From Thermocaproicibacter sp036260805 (GTDB lineage: Bacteria > Bacillota > Clostridia > Oscillospirales > Acutalibacteraceae), in assembly GCA_036260805.1 (NCBI GenBank), contig DATALZ010000005.1, forward strand, positions 39,136-103,135: a stretch of DNA of 64,000 nt, written 5' to 3'. Positions 9,460-18,783 of this stretch are shown here, in pieces. The translations under genes were made by a program, and so were the position numbers. Positions within the stretch are counted from its first letter, which is position 1, and each line of letters starts with the position of its first letter. The notes under the pieces were generated by a model. That model did no database searches, had not been told where the DNA came from, and worked only from the letters and a program-made list of their open reading frames with translations.

Positions 9460-9492
9460 AACGCCGTCCGGATTCAAGCCGGACGGCGTTTT
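9460..9492 (+). terminator. Rho-independent terminator of the arabinose operon
   Basis: A 12-bp perfect stem, AACGCCGTCCGG with CCGGACGGCGTT around a 7-base loop, is followed by TTTT. It lies 55 bases after araD. Confidence 0.9.
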
Positions 9493-9548
9493 GACGTACT
9501 GCGATCAGGTATTTTTCCCAATTGGGTGACGTAATAATTTTGTTCCTC

Positions 9549-10571
9549 TTATGATTCGTATTTCGGCAGGGTCGAAACAAAATTCTCATAGAGCTCAATC
9601 ACTTTATCACACCACGCATCAAATTCAGGGTCTTCTTTCTGGCACTCTTTGTGGGAGTAAATATATTCCAAAGTCCGGCGTACGCCCTGGTCAAATCGTG
9701 TTGTTGCCGTAAATCCCGGAACGGCCTTTTTAATTTTGGTGTTGTCAAATATTACGGAGTTCGATTTATCACCAATCAGACCGCCGTAAAAATCACTGCT
9801 GAGGGATGCCAGCACGTCGGAAGGAATGTGAACAATTTTCGGCTTTACCCCCAGCGCGGAGCCAATAATGTCATAGATTTGATTCCAGGTCAGGCTTTCG
9901 TCCGATGTAATCTGGTATATTTCACCCAAAGCATGAGCATTGCCCATAATTCCGACAAACGCCTTGGCAAAATCGGTATTATGCGTTAATGTCCAGAGTG
10001 AACTGCCATCGCCCTGAACAATGACCTTTTTTCCCTTGCGGATTCGTTCCAGAACAGAAAAGCTGCCGTTTCTCCCATGGACAGCTACAGGTACGGATGT
10101 ATTTCCGTAGGTATGGCTTGGCCGAATAATCGTCACAGGGAAGCCCTGCGTGCGGTACCGCTCCATGAGGAACTCTTCGCAGGCAATTTTCTTCTGGGAG
10201 TATTCCCAGTAAGGATTCGCAAGCGGTGTACTTTCCGTAATAAACGGACTGGAAAGCGGCTTCTGGTAAGCAGAAGCGGAGCTGATAAAAATATACTGCC
10301 CGGTTCTGCCTTGAAAGATGCGGCAGTCACGCTCCACATCGGCAGGCTCAAACGCAATAAAATCCGCTACGACATCAAAAGACAGGCCATTCACTGCTTG
10401 CTCTATTTCCGCTTCCTGATGAATATCGCCTGTGATTATTTTCGCTCCATCGGGTACAAAGGCGGTTTTGTTTCCCCGGTTGAGCAGATACAGCTCAAAT
10501 CCTTTTTCAATGCACAAAGAAGATATTGCAGAACTGATTGTTCCCGTTCCGCCAATCAATAAAACTCTCAT
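9549..10571 (-). CDS. NAD-dependent epimerase/dehydratase (extended SDR family)
   Basis: This 340-residue protein has a Rossmann nucleotide-binding N-terminus (MRVLLIGGTGTISSAIS, a GxxGxxS-type variant of the extended SDR motif), ISSASAY and a YSQKK active-site segment (YxxxK) near residue 150, and a C-terminal substrate domain. It probably acts on a nucleotide-linked or free sugar; the substrate cannot be told. ATG at 10571 is preceded by AAGGGATG; the open frame extending to 10685 lacks a ribosome site and is rejected. It is a single minus-strand gene separated from the radical SAM gene by a terminator. Confidence 0.85.
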   Translation of the reverse strand: MRVLLIGGTGTISSAISSLCIEKGFELYLLNRGNKTAFVPDGAKIITGDIHQEAEIEQAVNGLSFDVVADFIAFEPADVERDCRIFQGRTGQYIFISSASAYQKPLSSPFITESTPLANPYWEYSQKKIACEEFLMERYRTQGFPVTIIRPSHTYGNTSVPVAVHGRNGSFSVLERIRKGKKVIVQGDGSSLWTLTHNTDFAKAFVGIMGNAHALGEIYQITSDESLTWNQIYDIIGSALGVKPKIVHIPSDVLASLSSDFYGGLIGDKSNSVIFDNTKIKKAVPGFTATTRFDQGVRRTLEYIYSHKECQKEDPEFDAWCDKVIELYENFVSTLPKYES

Positions 10572-10686
10572 AAATTCATCCCTTTTCACAGCAGAGTTAT
10601 TTTTAAAATAGTATAAACCCCAATCGAGAACTTTAAATCCATGAAAGATAAAATAATGCAGAATAATTGTAGATTGGCTCTTCACA

Positions 10687-10718
10687 TAAAAAGTGCGCTA
10701 TCATTACGAAAGCGCACT
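10687..10718 (-). terminator. Rho-independent terminator after the radical SAM gene
   Basis: On the minus strand the 8-bp stem AGTGCGCT/AGCGCACT with an 11-base loop is followed by TTTTTA. It lies just past the stop of the radical SAM gene and upstream of the SDR gene. Confidence 0.85.
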
Positions 10719-10728
10719 GAATATTAGA

Positions 10729-12153
10729 TTAAATTACTTTTTTCCGCACTTTTTCCTGTATGGCAGCCTTCTGTTCGGCTTCTTTCTTTTCTTTCATCTC
10801 TGCACGTTCCCTGCCTTCGCAATGTTCCCAGATGTCCTGTGCGACAGGCGCCCAGGCCTTTGCAGTGTCAACGCATTTCGAGGTGAGGTCATCCACATTT
10901 TCCGGGTGAGTAAGGTCGGTCGACTCTGCGCCGGATTTTTTCACCATCTGGCTCAGGCGGCCCGGATTATCCAGCAGCGGGCACGGGCGAAGCATGTTGT
11001 GGTTAAACGGCTGGTTGCGCCGGTACTGCATGAACAGCGGGGAACGGTAGGCTTCCAGCAGCGTTTTGTTTTTGATGTTGGAATCCGCATAGTGAATGAA
11101 CGCGCAGGGTTCGATATCGCCGTTTGCATTGATATGCAGGTAGCAGCGCCCGCCGGCAATGCATCCGTTCACGTACTCGCCGTCATTCCAAAAATCCATT
11201 GTGAAAAGTGGTTTTGTAGCGCGGAAACTGCGAATCTGGTCATACATGAATTTGCGCTGTTCCGCGGTTGCAATCAGGTCAGTCACGGCGTCAACCCCAA
11301 CCGGAATGTAGGTAAAGAGCCATGCAAACTTACAGCCCTGTTCAATCAGAAAATCAAAGTATTCTTCGCTGCCGATGTTTTCAACGTTTTTGCGTGTGTA
11401 GCAGAGGGATGCGCCGAACGGCAGTTTCTTTTCCTTTAGAATCTTCATCGCTTTCAGCACCTTTTGGTAGGTACCTTCCCCGCGGCGGAAATCCGTCTGC
11501 TCTTCGTATCCTTCAATGCTTATTGCCGGTACGAAATTTTTTACCCGGAGCATTTCATCCGCAAATTTTTCGTCAATCAGCGTCGCATTTGTAAAAGCGA
11601 GGAATTCGCAGTCGCTGTGTTTTTCACACAGACGGATAATATCGTCCTTACGCACAAGCGGTTCGCCGCCGGAGAATATGTACATGAACGTGCCGAGCTC
11701 TTTGCCCTGCTTGACAATGTCGTCAAGCTGTTCAAAGCTCAGGTTTAGTTTGTTGCCGTATTCCGCGGCCCAGCATCCCGTGCAGTGCAGGTTGCACGCA
11801 GAGGTTGGGTCCATCAGAATTGCCCACGGAATATTGCAGTCATACTTTTCCTCCATCTTATTTTTGCGCTGGCATCCGAGAATAGCGGAGTTAATTAAAA
11901 AGTTTTCAAACAGTTTGCGCCTCACGCCATCGTCAATATCCGTATAAAGGCTTGAAATAAGCCGGTTCCAGTTGTTGTTCGGGTCACGCATAAACCCGTC
12001 GATCATGTCATATGCGTTTTTGTAGAAATCGTCTTTATCAAACTTCCGAAGCCAGGCGATCGCTTTCGGCACATTTTCCTGCGGATTACTGTCAAGATAG
12101 TTCAGCACCTTTTTCAGTCCGAATGCTTCCAGCTTTTCATTCATTGTGCCCAT
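10729..12153 (-). CDS. Radical SAM protein with SPASM-like C-terminus
   Basis: This 474-residue protein carries the radical SAM cluster motif CxxxCxxC as CNLHCTGC near residue 118, followed by FSGGEP near residue 160. A C-terminal Cys-rich segment (CIAGGRCYLHINANGDIEPC, with further Cys after it) looks like a SPASM/twitch auxiliary cluster region. The last 40 residues are a Lys/Glu-rich tail. Such proteins modify peptides or other substrates by radical chemistry; no precursor peptide gene is adjacent, so the substrate is unknown. ATG 12153 follows AAGGAGC with suitable spacing. It is monocistronic with its own terminator. Confidence 0.85.
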   Translation of the reverse strand: MGTMNEKLEAFGLKKVLNYLDSNPQENVPKAIAWLRKFDKDDFYKNAYDMIDGFMRDPNNNWNRLISSLYTDIDDGVRRKLFENFLINSAILGCQRKNKMEEKYDCNIPWAILMDPTSACNLHCTGCWAAEYGNKLNLSFEQLDDIVKQGKELGTFMYIFSGGEPLVRKDDIIRLCEKHSDCEFLAFTNATLIDEKFADEMLRVKNFVPAISIEGYEEQTDFRRGEGTYQKVLKAMKILKEKKLPFGASLCYTRKNVENIGSEEYFDFLIEQGCKFAWLFTYIPVGVDAVTDLIATAEQRKFMYDQIRSFRATKPLFTMDFWNDGEYVNGCIAGGRCYLHINANGDIEPCAFIHYADSNIKNKTLLEAYRSPLFMQYRRNQPFNHNMLRPCPLLDNPGRLSQMVKKSGAESTDLTHPENVDDLTSKCVDTAKAWAPVAQDIWEHCEGRERAEMKEKKEAEQKAAIQEKVRKKVI

Positions 12154-12576
12154 ATCAATAGCTCCTTTTTAAAAGTTTGCGGCCGCTGTCGTTTTTTTCA
12201 GTTGACCTTTTTACACAATACCATTTTAAAAATTTTTTGTATCTATACAAATCCGCGGGAAAGTAAAAAATCCTTACAAAACCGGCAAAGTGTCAAGTCG
12301 AATTCTGAAACATATTGTCTTACTGGAATGAAAGTATAAGCTCATGCTGAACGACCTATAATTTGATACGTATCGGAATAGCCGCTGCCTTTCTTTTTTT
12401 CTATTAAATATATTAGTGAGCAGCGGTATCCTATTCGTGATTTTTCCGCGCTGTTTCGCCAAAAGACGCAGCTGCCGGTGAGATTTAATTGACATGCTTT
12501 TTTTATTATTGTATCATCATAACCGGAACTTGCCGTTCAGCGCGGCAAATCCCGATTAGAAGCAGGAGGGATTTTT
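12154..12576. other. Divergent intergenic region between radical SAM gene and murE
   Basis: There is no credible gene in these 423 bases. A consensus SigA promoter points toward murE: TTGACA at 12489-12494 and TATCAT at 12512-12517 with a 17-base spacer. The minus-strand promoter for the radical SAM gene must lie here as well, but I cannot pick out a convincing pair of boxes. Confidence 0.6.
12489..12517 (+). promoter_or_regulatory. SigA promoter of murE-murF
   Basis: TTGACA, 17 bases, TATCAT; about 60 bases upstream of the murE start. Confidence 0.75.
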
Positions 12577-14031
12577 ATGTTGCTGAAAAATTTGCTGGAT
12601 GGCCTGCAGTATACCTGCAGCAGTTCAACGGATGTGGAAATAGAAGATGTTGTTTACGATTCGCGCAAAGTACAAAAGGGAAGCCTTTTTATCTGCCTTT
12701 GCGGTTCGTCCGTAGACAGCCATAAGTATGCCGGTCAGGCAGCAGCGGCAGGAGCGGCCGCAATTGTCGCACAGAAACCGGTGGAATGCGGCGCCGCAGC
12801 TCTGGTGATTGTTGAAGACACCCGCAGCGCCATGGCGGTGATCTCGGCAGCCTGGTTTGGTCATCCTGCGGAGCAGATGACGGTCGTGGGAATCACCGGC
12901 ACCAAGGGCAAGACGACCACTTCCTACATGATTCAGTCCATACTGGAAGCCGGCGGCATTAAAACGGGCATTATCGGCACGATTGGAGCGGTTTTTGGCG
13001 ATACGGTTATCCAGACGGATAATACTACTCCGGAGTCTTACGATGTGCAGAAGTATCTTCGCATGATGGCTGATGCCGGCTGCAAGGCCGCTGTGCTGGA
13101 AGCCTCGTCCATCGGCCTGAAAGATCACCGTGTGGATGGATTTACTTTCGATTACGGCCTGTTCACCAATTTTTCACCGGACCATATCGGCGGAAAAGAG
13201 CACAAGGACATTGAAGAATACATGCAGTGCAAAAGCATGCTGTTCCGTAAATGCAAAACCGGTATTTTCAATATCGACGACCCGAACTGGCAGGGAGTTG
13301 CCGATGGGCATACCTGCACGGTTGAAACCTACGGTTTCGGCGAAAAGGCGGAGCTGCGCGCATCCGGCGAAAAGCTGATTTCACGCCCCGGATATCTGGG
13401 CGTCCATTTCGAGATGGACGGTCGCGCAAAATACGGCGTCGACGTACGCATCCCCGGGCGCTTCAGTGTTTACAATGCGCTTGCAGCGGTTGCGGTCTGC
13501 CTGCATTTTCCGATTGGAGAAGAAGCAATCAAGACCGGCCTGGATACGGTAAAGGTCAAGGGCAGGGTAGAGCCGGTGAATGTTCCCGGAAACTATACGC
13601 TGCTTATCGATTATGCGCACAACGCCCTCAGTATGGAAAATATTCTGGAGACCCTTCGCGAGTATCACCCCAACCGCCTTGTTTGCCTGTTCGGCGCGGG
13701 CGGCAACCGAGACCGTTCCCGTCGGTTCGAGATGGGCGAAGTCAGCGGAAGACTGGCGGACCTTTCCGTTATTACGGCGGACAATTCCCGCTTTGAAGAC
13801 GTTATGGACATAATCGCCGATATCAAAGTCGGCATAGAAAAGACGACGGGAAAGTATGTTACGATTCCCGACCGTAAACAGGCGATAAAATATTGTATGG
13901 AGAATGCGCAGGACGGTGACATCATCGTTCTTGCCGGTAAGGGCCACGAGGATTATCAGGAAATCAAAGGCGTGAAATATCATCTGGATGAGCGCGAGGT
14001 TATTGCGGATATCATCGCCGGGAAACTTTGA
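12577..14031 (+). CDS. murE: MurE-like UDP-MurNAc-tripeptide ligase
   Basis: This cytoplasmic Mur ligase adds the third amino acid to UDP-MurNAc-Ala-Glu in peptidoglycan synthesis. The 484 residues show the three-domain layout: N-terminal UMP-binding domain, the ATPase P-loop GITGTKGKTTT at 105-115, the probable carbamylated Lys 219 in MQCKSMLF, and a C-terminal domain. Two hallmarks deviate from textbook MurE: the diaminopimelate motif DNPR reads DNSR (402-405), and the usual YAHTPD reads YAHNAL. It also has SPDHIGGKEH in the central domain. This suggests a variant MurE subgroup, so the amino acid added is uncertain. ATG 12577 follows GGAGG. It is cotranscribed with murF. Confidence 0.88.
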   Translation: MLLKNLLDGLQYTCSSSTDVEIEDVVYDSRKVQKGSLFICLCGSSVDSHKYAGQAAAAGAAAIVAQKPVECGAAALVIVEDTRSAMAVISAAWFGHPAEQMTVVGITGTKGKTTTSYMIQSILEAGGIKTGIIGTIGAVFGDTVIQTDNTTPESYDVQKYLRMMADAGCKAAVLEASSIGLKDHRVDGFTFDYGLFTNFSPDHIGGKEHKDIEEYMQCKSMLFRKCKTGIFNIDDPNWQGVADGHTCTVETYGFGEKAELRASGEKLISRPGYLGVHFEMDGRAKYGVDVRIPGRFSVYNALAAVAVCLHFPIGEEAIKTGLDTVKVKGRVEPVNVPGNYTLLIDYAHNALSMENILETLREYHPNRLVCLFGAGGNRDRSRRFEMGEVSGRLADLSVITADNSRFEDVMDIIADIKVGIEKTTGKYVTIPDRKQAIKYCMENAQDGDIIVLAGKGHEDYQEIKGVKYHLDEREVIADIIAGKL

Positions 14032-14046
14032 GAGGATGTTTGAGAT

Positions 14047-15414
14047 ATGAAAATGACGGCGGATGAAATTGCACTGGCCTGCGGCGGGAAAATCATTTGC
14101 GGCGACCCGAAAACGGAAGTGACGTCCGTTGCGGCGGACAGCCGGCAGGTGAAACCCGGCACTTTGTTTGTCCCAATTGTCGGTGAAAAAACGGACGCAC
14201 ATACTTATATCGGTAAGGCGCTTGATTCCGGCGCGGCGGCGACACTTACGCAGGAGCATCAGCAGGTGGAAGGCGGCGGAGTGTGGATTGCCGTTAAAGA
14301 TACACGCGAAGCGCTGCAGAGCATTGCGGCTGCGTGGCGCGCAAAATTTACCGGCCCGGTCATCGGCATTACCGGCAGCGTAGGAAAAACCACGACAAAA
14401 GAGATGACGGCTCTTGCCGTTTCCGCGGGCATGAAAGTAATGAAGACCGAGGGCAACCAGAACAGTCAGATCGGCCTTCCCATTACGATGTTTCGTCTAT
14501 CTCCGGAATACGATGCGGCGGTTGTGGAAATGGGGATGAGTGAATTCGGAGAAATGGGGCGGCTTGCAAAAGTTGCCTCGCCGGATTATGCGGTCATGAC
14601 CAATATCGGCTTTTCCCATATTGGCAACTTGAAAACCCAGGATAATATTCTGAAAGAAAAGCTTCATATTACCGACCGTTTTCACGAAGGCTCGGTTCTG
14701 TTCCTGAACGGCGACGACCCCATGCTTGCCGCTCTGCGCGGCAAACTGTCTTTTCATGTGATATATTATGGTACGCAGCCGTGGTGCGATTTCCGTGCGG
14801 AATCCATTCAGGCAGGTGCGGAGTCCTCAACTTTCCAATATGCTGCCCCAAACGGCGAAACAGGGGAGATTCATCTGCCCGTTCCGGGAATGCACTGCAT
14901 TCTGGATGCCCTTGCGGGTCTTGCTGTGGCGTCACAGCTCGGCGTTTCACTCAAAAAGGCGGCACAGGCGCTGGAAGAATACCAGACGCTTGCCATGCGG
15001 ATGCAGATTCACCAGACAAACGGAGTAACCGTTATTGACGATTCTTACAATTCCAGCCCGGACGCCGCAAAAAGCAGCATCGGTGTGCTGTGCGGATTCC
15101 ATACCGGGAAAAGGATCGCGGTTCTTGCCGATATGCTGGAGCTGGGTGACTTCTCTCATAAGGCTCATTTTGAGGTCGGAGAATTTGCTGCGAGTTCCGG
15201 GATTGATGTGCTCGTGACTGCCGGGGAAGAGGCAAAAGCAATTGCGGAGGGCGCGCTTTCCGTCAATCCGAAACTTGAATGCCATGTCTGCGAAAGCAAT
15301 CCGCAGGCTCTGGAAGCGTTGCAGGGTATTCTGAAAGTAGGCGATGCCGTTCTGGTGAAGGGTTCCCGCGGAATGAAAACCGATGAAATTGTAAAGAAGC
15401 TCTTAGAGAATTAA
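14047..15414 (+). CDS. murF: UDP-N-acetylmuramoyl-tripeptide--D-alanyl-D-alanine ligase
   Basis: This enzyme joins D-Ala-D-Ala to the UDP-MurNAc-tripeptide, the last cytoplasmic step of pentapeptide assembly. It is 455 residues, the usual size. The P-loop GITGSVGKTTTKEM lies near residues 107-120, NQNSQIGLP follows as in MurF, and the C-terminal domain holds IDDSYNSSPDAAKSS, typical of MurF. It starts 15 bases after murE, so the two are translated from one message. No other division and cell-wall cluster genes flank them, so the pair is separate from a classical dcw cluster. Confidence 0.95.
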   Translation: MKMTADEIALACGGKIICGDPKTEVTSVAADSRQVKPGTLFVPIVGEKTDAHTYIGKALDSGAAATLTQEHQQVEGGGVWIAVKDTREALQSIAAAWRAKFTGPVIGITGSVGKTTTKEMTALAVSAGMKVMKTEGNQNSQIGLPITMFRLSPEYDAAVVEMGMSEFGEMGRLAKVASPDYAVMTNIGFSHIGNLKTQDNILKEKLHITDRFHEGSVLFLNGDDPMLAALRGKLSFHVIYYGTQPWCDFRAESIQAGAESSTFQYAAPNGETGEIHLPVPGMHCILDALAGLAVASQLGVSLKKAAQALEEYQTLAMRMQIHQTNGVTVIDDSYNSSPDAAKSSIGVLCGFHTGKRIAVLADMLELGDFSHKAHFEVGEFAASSGIDVLVTAGEEAKAIAEGALSVNPKLECHVCESNPQALEALQGILKVGDAVLVKGSRGMKTDEIVKKLLEN

Positions 15415-15435
15415 ACCGTCCTTAAATTATTCGAA

Positions 15436-15478
15436 TGCCGTTTTCACCGTATTATCGGTGCAGACGGCAATTTTTTAT
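15436..15478 (+). terminator. Rho-independent terminator after murF
   Basis: A two-part stem (TGCCGT with ACGGCA outside, CACCG with CGGTG inside, loop TATTAT) is followed by TTTTTT. Confidence 0.85.
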
Positions 15479-15675
15479 AAATTGAGTGCAGTACTCGCCG
15501 CTATAGGTGATTTCTTGTGAAATGGGTTTAGAACTCTTTAATTCCCCGGTTAAGATTTGTAATCTTTATCCGGGAAATTTGCGGAAACAAAGAAAAAGTA
15601 TTCGTCAATATTACTAATAAATGTATAATTAGATTATAGAAATAGTGAAAATTAATATTTTATTTCCAAATTATG

Positions 15676-15720
15676 TTGCATTTGTAACCAATACGTGATA
15701 AACTGTAACCGATTTGTAAC
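15676..15720 (+). promoter_or_regulatory. WalR-like box and possible promoter upstream of the NlpC/P60 gene
   Basis: TGTAAC, five bases, TGTAAC at 15704-15720 exactly fits the published WalR (YycF) direct-repeat consensus TGTWAH-N5-TGTWAH. A third TGTAAC lies at 15683-15688. A possible promoter TTGCAT (15676-15681), 17 bases, TAAACT (15699-15704) overlaps the box. WalR controls wall hydrolase genes in Firmicutes, which suits the downstream gene. Whether it activates or represses is unclear. Confidence 0.55.
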
Positions 15721-15755
15721 AGCTGTATTGAGTTGAATGCAGCGGAGGTTTGAAA

Positions 15756-16685
15756 ATGAAAAAGTCTCATGTTGGTATTCTGGCAGCGGGATTTATTGTA
15801 TGCTTTGCTTCATTGCTGCTTTGGGGGACGTCCAATATTACCCCGGTGCAGGGCGCGGAGGTAAAAACTGGCGTAGGTCTTGCCGAACATGCCTTAAAGG
15901 CTTACCGTCAAGGCTGGAAATACGAGTATGGCTGCTACGGGCAGTTTGTTAACGGCGTACGCCGCACCGACTGTTCCGGGCTTATAAAATCCTATCTTTG
16001 GTGGACGGGAGATAAAACGAATCCAAGACCCGGCCTAGTGTCTGTTGCAGGCGGAGCAGGCGGAATGCTTGCCTCTGCAACGGCAAGGGGCAATATCAAT
16101 CTTTCCAAAGCTTCGTCCATTCCGCGTATTCAGGGTCTGTGCCTTTACAGCCCGGGTCATGCGGGCGTTTATATCGGCAGCAATATTTCTGTCGATAATC
16201 GCTGCACCGGACAGAATGTAAAATATCAGCAGGTAATCGGCGGAAGATACCACTGGACTACTTGGTTTGAGTTGCCGCAGATTCGGTATCCGCAAAAAGG
16301 TTTTGTAACGTTTGACGGAAACCAGTATTATTACGAAAATGGACAGTATGTCGTCAGTACGCAGAGAACATTCAACGGAACGGTCTACACGTTCGACGCG
16401 TCCGGCAAACTGGTATCCGGCGATGCAACGTCCCTGCTAAAGTCAGTCAGCATGGCAGTTGAATACCAGACCCGTGTTCTGCAGAAAGGTATGAGTGGCA
16501 ACGATGTTCTCGCTCTGCAGAGAAAGCTGACTTCCCTTGGCTATATGACTTCGGATAATTGCACCGGATATTTTGGTTCCATCACGAAAGCAGCCCTGAT
16601 TTCTTACCAGAGAAGAACCGGGCTTTCGCAAACCGGCATAGCCGATTCGAATGTTATGAAGACGCTGAATCTGAAGGCCGTCTGA
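15756..16685 (+). CDS. Secreted NlpC/P60-type hydrolase with peptidoglycan-binding domain
   Basis: This exported 309-residue protein probably cleaves peptide stems of peptidoglycan. It has a signal peptide/anchor (MKKSHVGILAAGFIVCFASLLLWG), an NlpC/P60-like catalytic core with Cys in RTDCSGL near residue 73 and His in GHAGVYIG near 132, a short repeat resembling a wall/choline-binding segment (GFVTFDGNQYYYENGQYVV), and a C-terminal PG_binding_1 domain (LQKGMSGNDVLALQRKLTSLGY onward). ATG 15756 is 7 bases after GGAGG; TTG 15750 is rejected. It is monocistronic, with WalR-like repeats upstream and a terminator downstream. Confidence 0.85.
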   Translation: MKKSHVGILAAGFIVCFASLLLWGTSNITPVQGAEVKTGVGLAEHALKAYRQGWKYEYGCYGQFVNGVRRTDCSGLIKSYLWWTGDKTNPRPGLVSVAGGAGGMLASATARGNINLSKASSIPRIQGLCLYSPGHAGVYIGSNISVDNRCTGQNVKYQQVIGGRYHWTTWFELPQIRYPQKGFVTFDGNQYYYENGQYVVSTQRTFNGTVYTFDASGKLVSGDATSLLKSVSMAVEYQTRVLQKGMSGNDVLALQRKLTSLGYMTSDNCTGYFGSITKAALISYQRRTGLSQTGIADSNVMKTLNLKAV

Positions 16686-16705
16686 TCGATCTACATATGA
16701 AGCTG

Positions 16706-16745
16706 CGCCCCTTTCGTCAGTTTTCTGATAAAAGGGGCGTTTTTC
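16706..16745 (+). terminator. Rho-independent terminator after the NlpC/P60 gene
   Basis: CGCCCCTTT and AAAGGGGCG form a 9-bp stem followed by TTTTTT. It sits between convergent genes. Confidence 0.88.
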
Positions 16746-16749
16746 TGCC

Positions 16750-18603
16750 TTACAGTTCAATTTTAATATCGTATTTTTTCAGCCAGTAGTTAATTTCAAG
16801 CAGATAGGCCATCAGCTGCGGGCCTGCCATCAGCTGGCCGAACCAGGGCTTCCCGTAATCCGATTTTTCATCCAAGAATTTTTCTGCATTGCCTTTGTCA
16901 AGGATGGCGTGAATCGGTTCATCCGGATTCTCCAGTACCTGAGCAAGGCGCCTGCGCAGAAGGTTCTCGTAACCCGGGTTGTGTGTCTTGGGGTAGGGGC
17001 TCTTCTTTCGTTTCAGCACGTCTTCCGGCAGCCACGGTTCTGCGGCGTCGCGCAGCAGTGCTTTTACCACGCCGTCGTGGTTTTTAAAGGCCCACGGCGC
17101 GTTAAACACATATTCCACAATCCGGTGGTCGGCGTAAGGCACGCGAACTTCCAGTCCGCTCGCCATACTCATGCGATCTTTTCTGTCCAGCAGCGTAGAC
17201 ATAAACCAGCGGATATTCAGGTAAGAGATTTCCCTGCGGCGCTTTTCCTGCGGGTCTTCGCCCTCAAGAACAGGCACTTCCGCAATGGACTCTTCATATC
17301 TTCTGTTCACATACTCGCCGATATCCAGTGCGTCGGCAACATCAGGCTTGAGCAGATTGGTTCGAATGGACAGATCTGGTGACCAGGGGAAGCAGTGGCC
17401 TTCAAAGGCTTCTTTTTTATGGAACCACGGGTACCCGCCGAAAATTTCATCCGCACATTCTCCGCAGATTGCCACTACATGCTCGCGTTTTACCAGCCTG
17501 CAGAAGTATAACAGGGAAGAATCGACGTCGGCCATTCCGGGCAGATCCTTTGCGTCAACCGCGTCGTAAAGGCAGTCCGCCTGGCTCACGTTATCACAGA
17601 CCAGCACCTTATGTTTTGTTTTGCAGAACTCCGCCATCTTCTGGCTCCAGGGTTTGTCGGCGTCCGGCTGGAAAGCGGTGGGGTGGAAATACTGGTCGTT
17701 GCCTGCAAAGTCAAACGAATAAGTGGAAAGCACTTTTCCGGTTCTGTTGTAATCCTGCGCCGCAAGCGCCGTTACCACGCTGGAATCCAGCCCGCCGGAA
17801 AGAAAAGTGCAAAGCGGCACGTCGGAAACGAGCTGCCGCGTTACAGCGTCTTCCACAAGGTAACGCACATGCTTCACAGTTTCTTCGTAACTGTCCGGGT
17901 GCTCATAGCTTTCCAACTTGAAATAAGTATGCAGATGCAGGCCGTCTTTATCGTAGACGGCAAATTCTCCGGGTTTGATTTCGTTAATATTTTTAAATAC
18001 GCCTACTCCCGTCGTCCTTGCCGGTCCGAGGCCAAATACCTCGCACAGGCCCTGCCGGTCGATGACCGGGTTAATTCCTGGGTATTCGAACAGCGCTTTA
18101 ATTTCCGAACCGAAAACCAGCCGCCCGTTGGTTACGGAATAGAACAGCGGCTTTACGCCGAAACGGTCGCGGCAAAGGTAACAGCATCCGCGCTTTTCAT
18201 CATCCACAGCAAAAGCAAAAATGCCGTTGAGCTTCTTGGCACAGTCGCTTCCGTAATGCATGTAGCATTTCAGCAGTACTTCGGTATCGCTGTTGGTTTC
18301 GAAAAGGTAGCCGGCTGCCTCTAGCTCCCGGCGCAGTTCACTACTGTTATAAAGCTCACCGTTGTAAACAATGGTACAGCGGTATCCACCGGAATAGGCT
18401 GTCATGGGCTGCTTTCCGCCTTCAATGTCCACAACGGCGAGCCGCTGGTGGGCGAATGCGGCATGACTGGATAGAAAAATGCCTTTTTCATCAGGCCCAC
18501 GGTGCCTGAGCGTGTTGCCCATGCGCCGGACCAGATGTCCAAGAAAAGGCGCTTCGTCGGTAAAGTCGTCATTATAGTCGCAAAAGCCTGCAATTCCACA
18601 CAT
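16750..18603 (-). CDS. asnB: Asparagine synthase (glutamine-hydrolysing)
   Basis: The enzyme makes asparagine from aspartate, ATP and glutamine. It is 617 residues. The N-terminal class II glutamine amidotransferase domain starts MCGIAGF with catalytic Cys2 and contains RHRGPDEKG and YNGELYN. The C-terminal synthetase domain has the PP-loop LSGGLDSSVV near residue 263 and the later RMSMASGLEVRVPY and HRIVEYVF segments. AAGGAGGGG precedes ATG 18603. It is a single gene on the minus strand. A role in modifying wall peptides, known for some AsnB homologues, is possible but nothing here shows it. Confidence 0.94.
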   Translation of the reverse strand: MCGIAGFCDYNDDFTDEAPFLGHLVRRMGNTLRHRGPDEKGIFLSSHAAFAHQRLAVVDIEGGKQPMTAYSGGYRCTIVYNGELYNSSELRRELEAAGYLFETNSDTEVLLKCYMHYGSDCAKKLNGIFAFAVDDEKRGCCYLCRDRFGVKPLFYSVTNGRLVFGSEIKALFEYPGINPVIDRQGLCEVFGLGPARTTGVGVFKNINEIKPGEFAVYDKDGLHLHTYFKLESYEHPDSYEETVKHVRYLVEDAVTRQLVSDVPLCTFLSGGLDSSVVTALAAQDYNRTGKVLSTYSFDFAGNDQYFHPTAFQPDADKPWSQKMAEFCKTKHKVLVCDNVSQADCLYDAVDAKDLPGMADVDSSLLYFCRLVKREHVVAICGECADEIFGGYPWFHKKEAFEGHCFPWSPDLSIRTNLLKPDVADALDIGEYVNRRYEESIAEVPVLEGEDPQEKRRREISYLNIRWFMSTLLDRKDRMSMASGLEVRVPYADHRIVEYVFNAPWAFKNHDGVVKALLRDAAEPWLPEDVLKRKKSPYPKTHNPGYENLLRRRLAQVLENPDEPIHAILDKGNAEKFLDEKSDYGKPWFGQLMAGPQLMAYLLEINYWLKKYDIKIEL

Positions 18604-18739
18604 GGAAAAACCCCTCCTTCAAGTTCACACTCCATATTATGTGAAATTGCAATTATGGTTAAAGACATTTCTCAATTTCAAATAAGCACAGGGCGTTTCC
18701 CAACGTCCGAAGTAAGGTACAATGCCCCGGTTCATAATA

Positions 18740-18772
18740 AATAATCCTGCATGGCAGGTGCCATGCAGGATG
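18740..18772 (-). terminator. Probable terminator after the DUF1836 gene
   Basis: A 12-bp perfect stem, ATCCTGCATGGC with GCCATGCAGGAT around a 4-base loop, lies just downstream of the minus-strand DUF1836 gene. The following minus-strand sequence is TTATTTATTATG, a weak T-run. Confidence 0.65.
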
Positions 18773-18783
18773 AAATATTAAAA

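Noticed and set aside
10693..11439. Plus-strand frame of 248 codons opposite the radical SAM gene
   Set aside because: It is antisense to a gene with clear motifs and has no ribosome site.
12274..12495. Minus-strand frame of 73 codons upstream of murE
   Set aside because: No ribosome site, no recognisable domain, and it overlaps the murE promoter.
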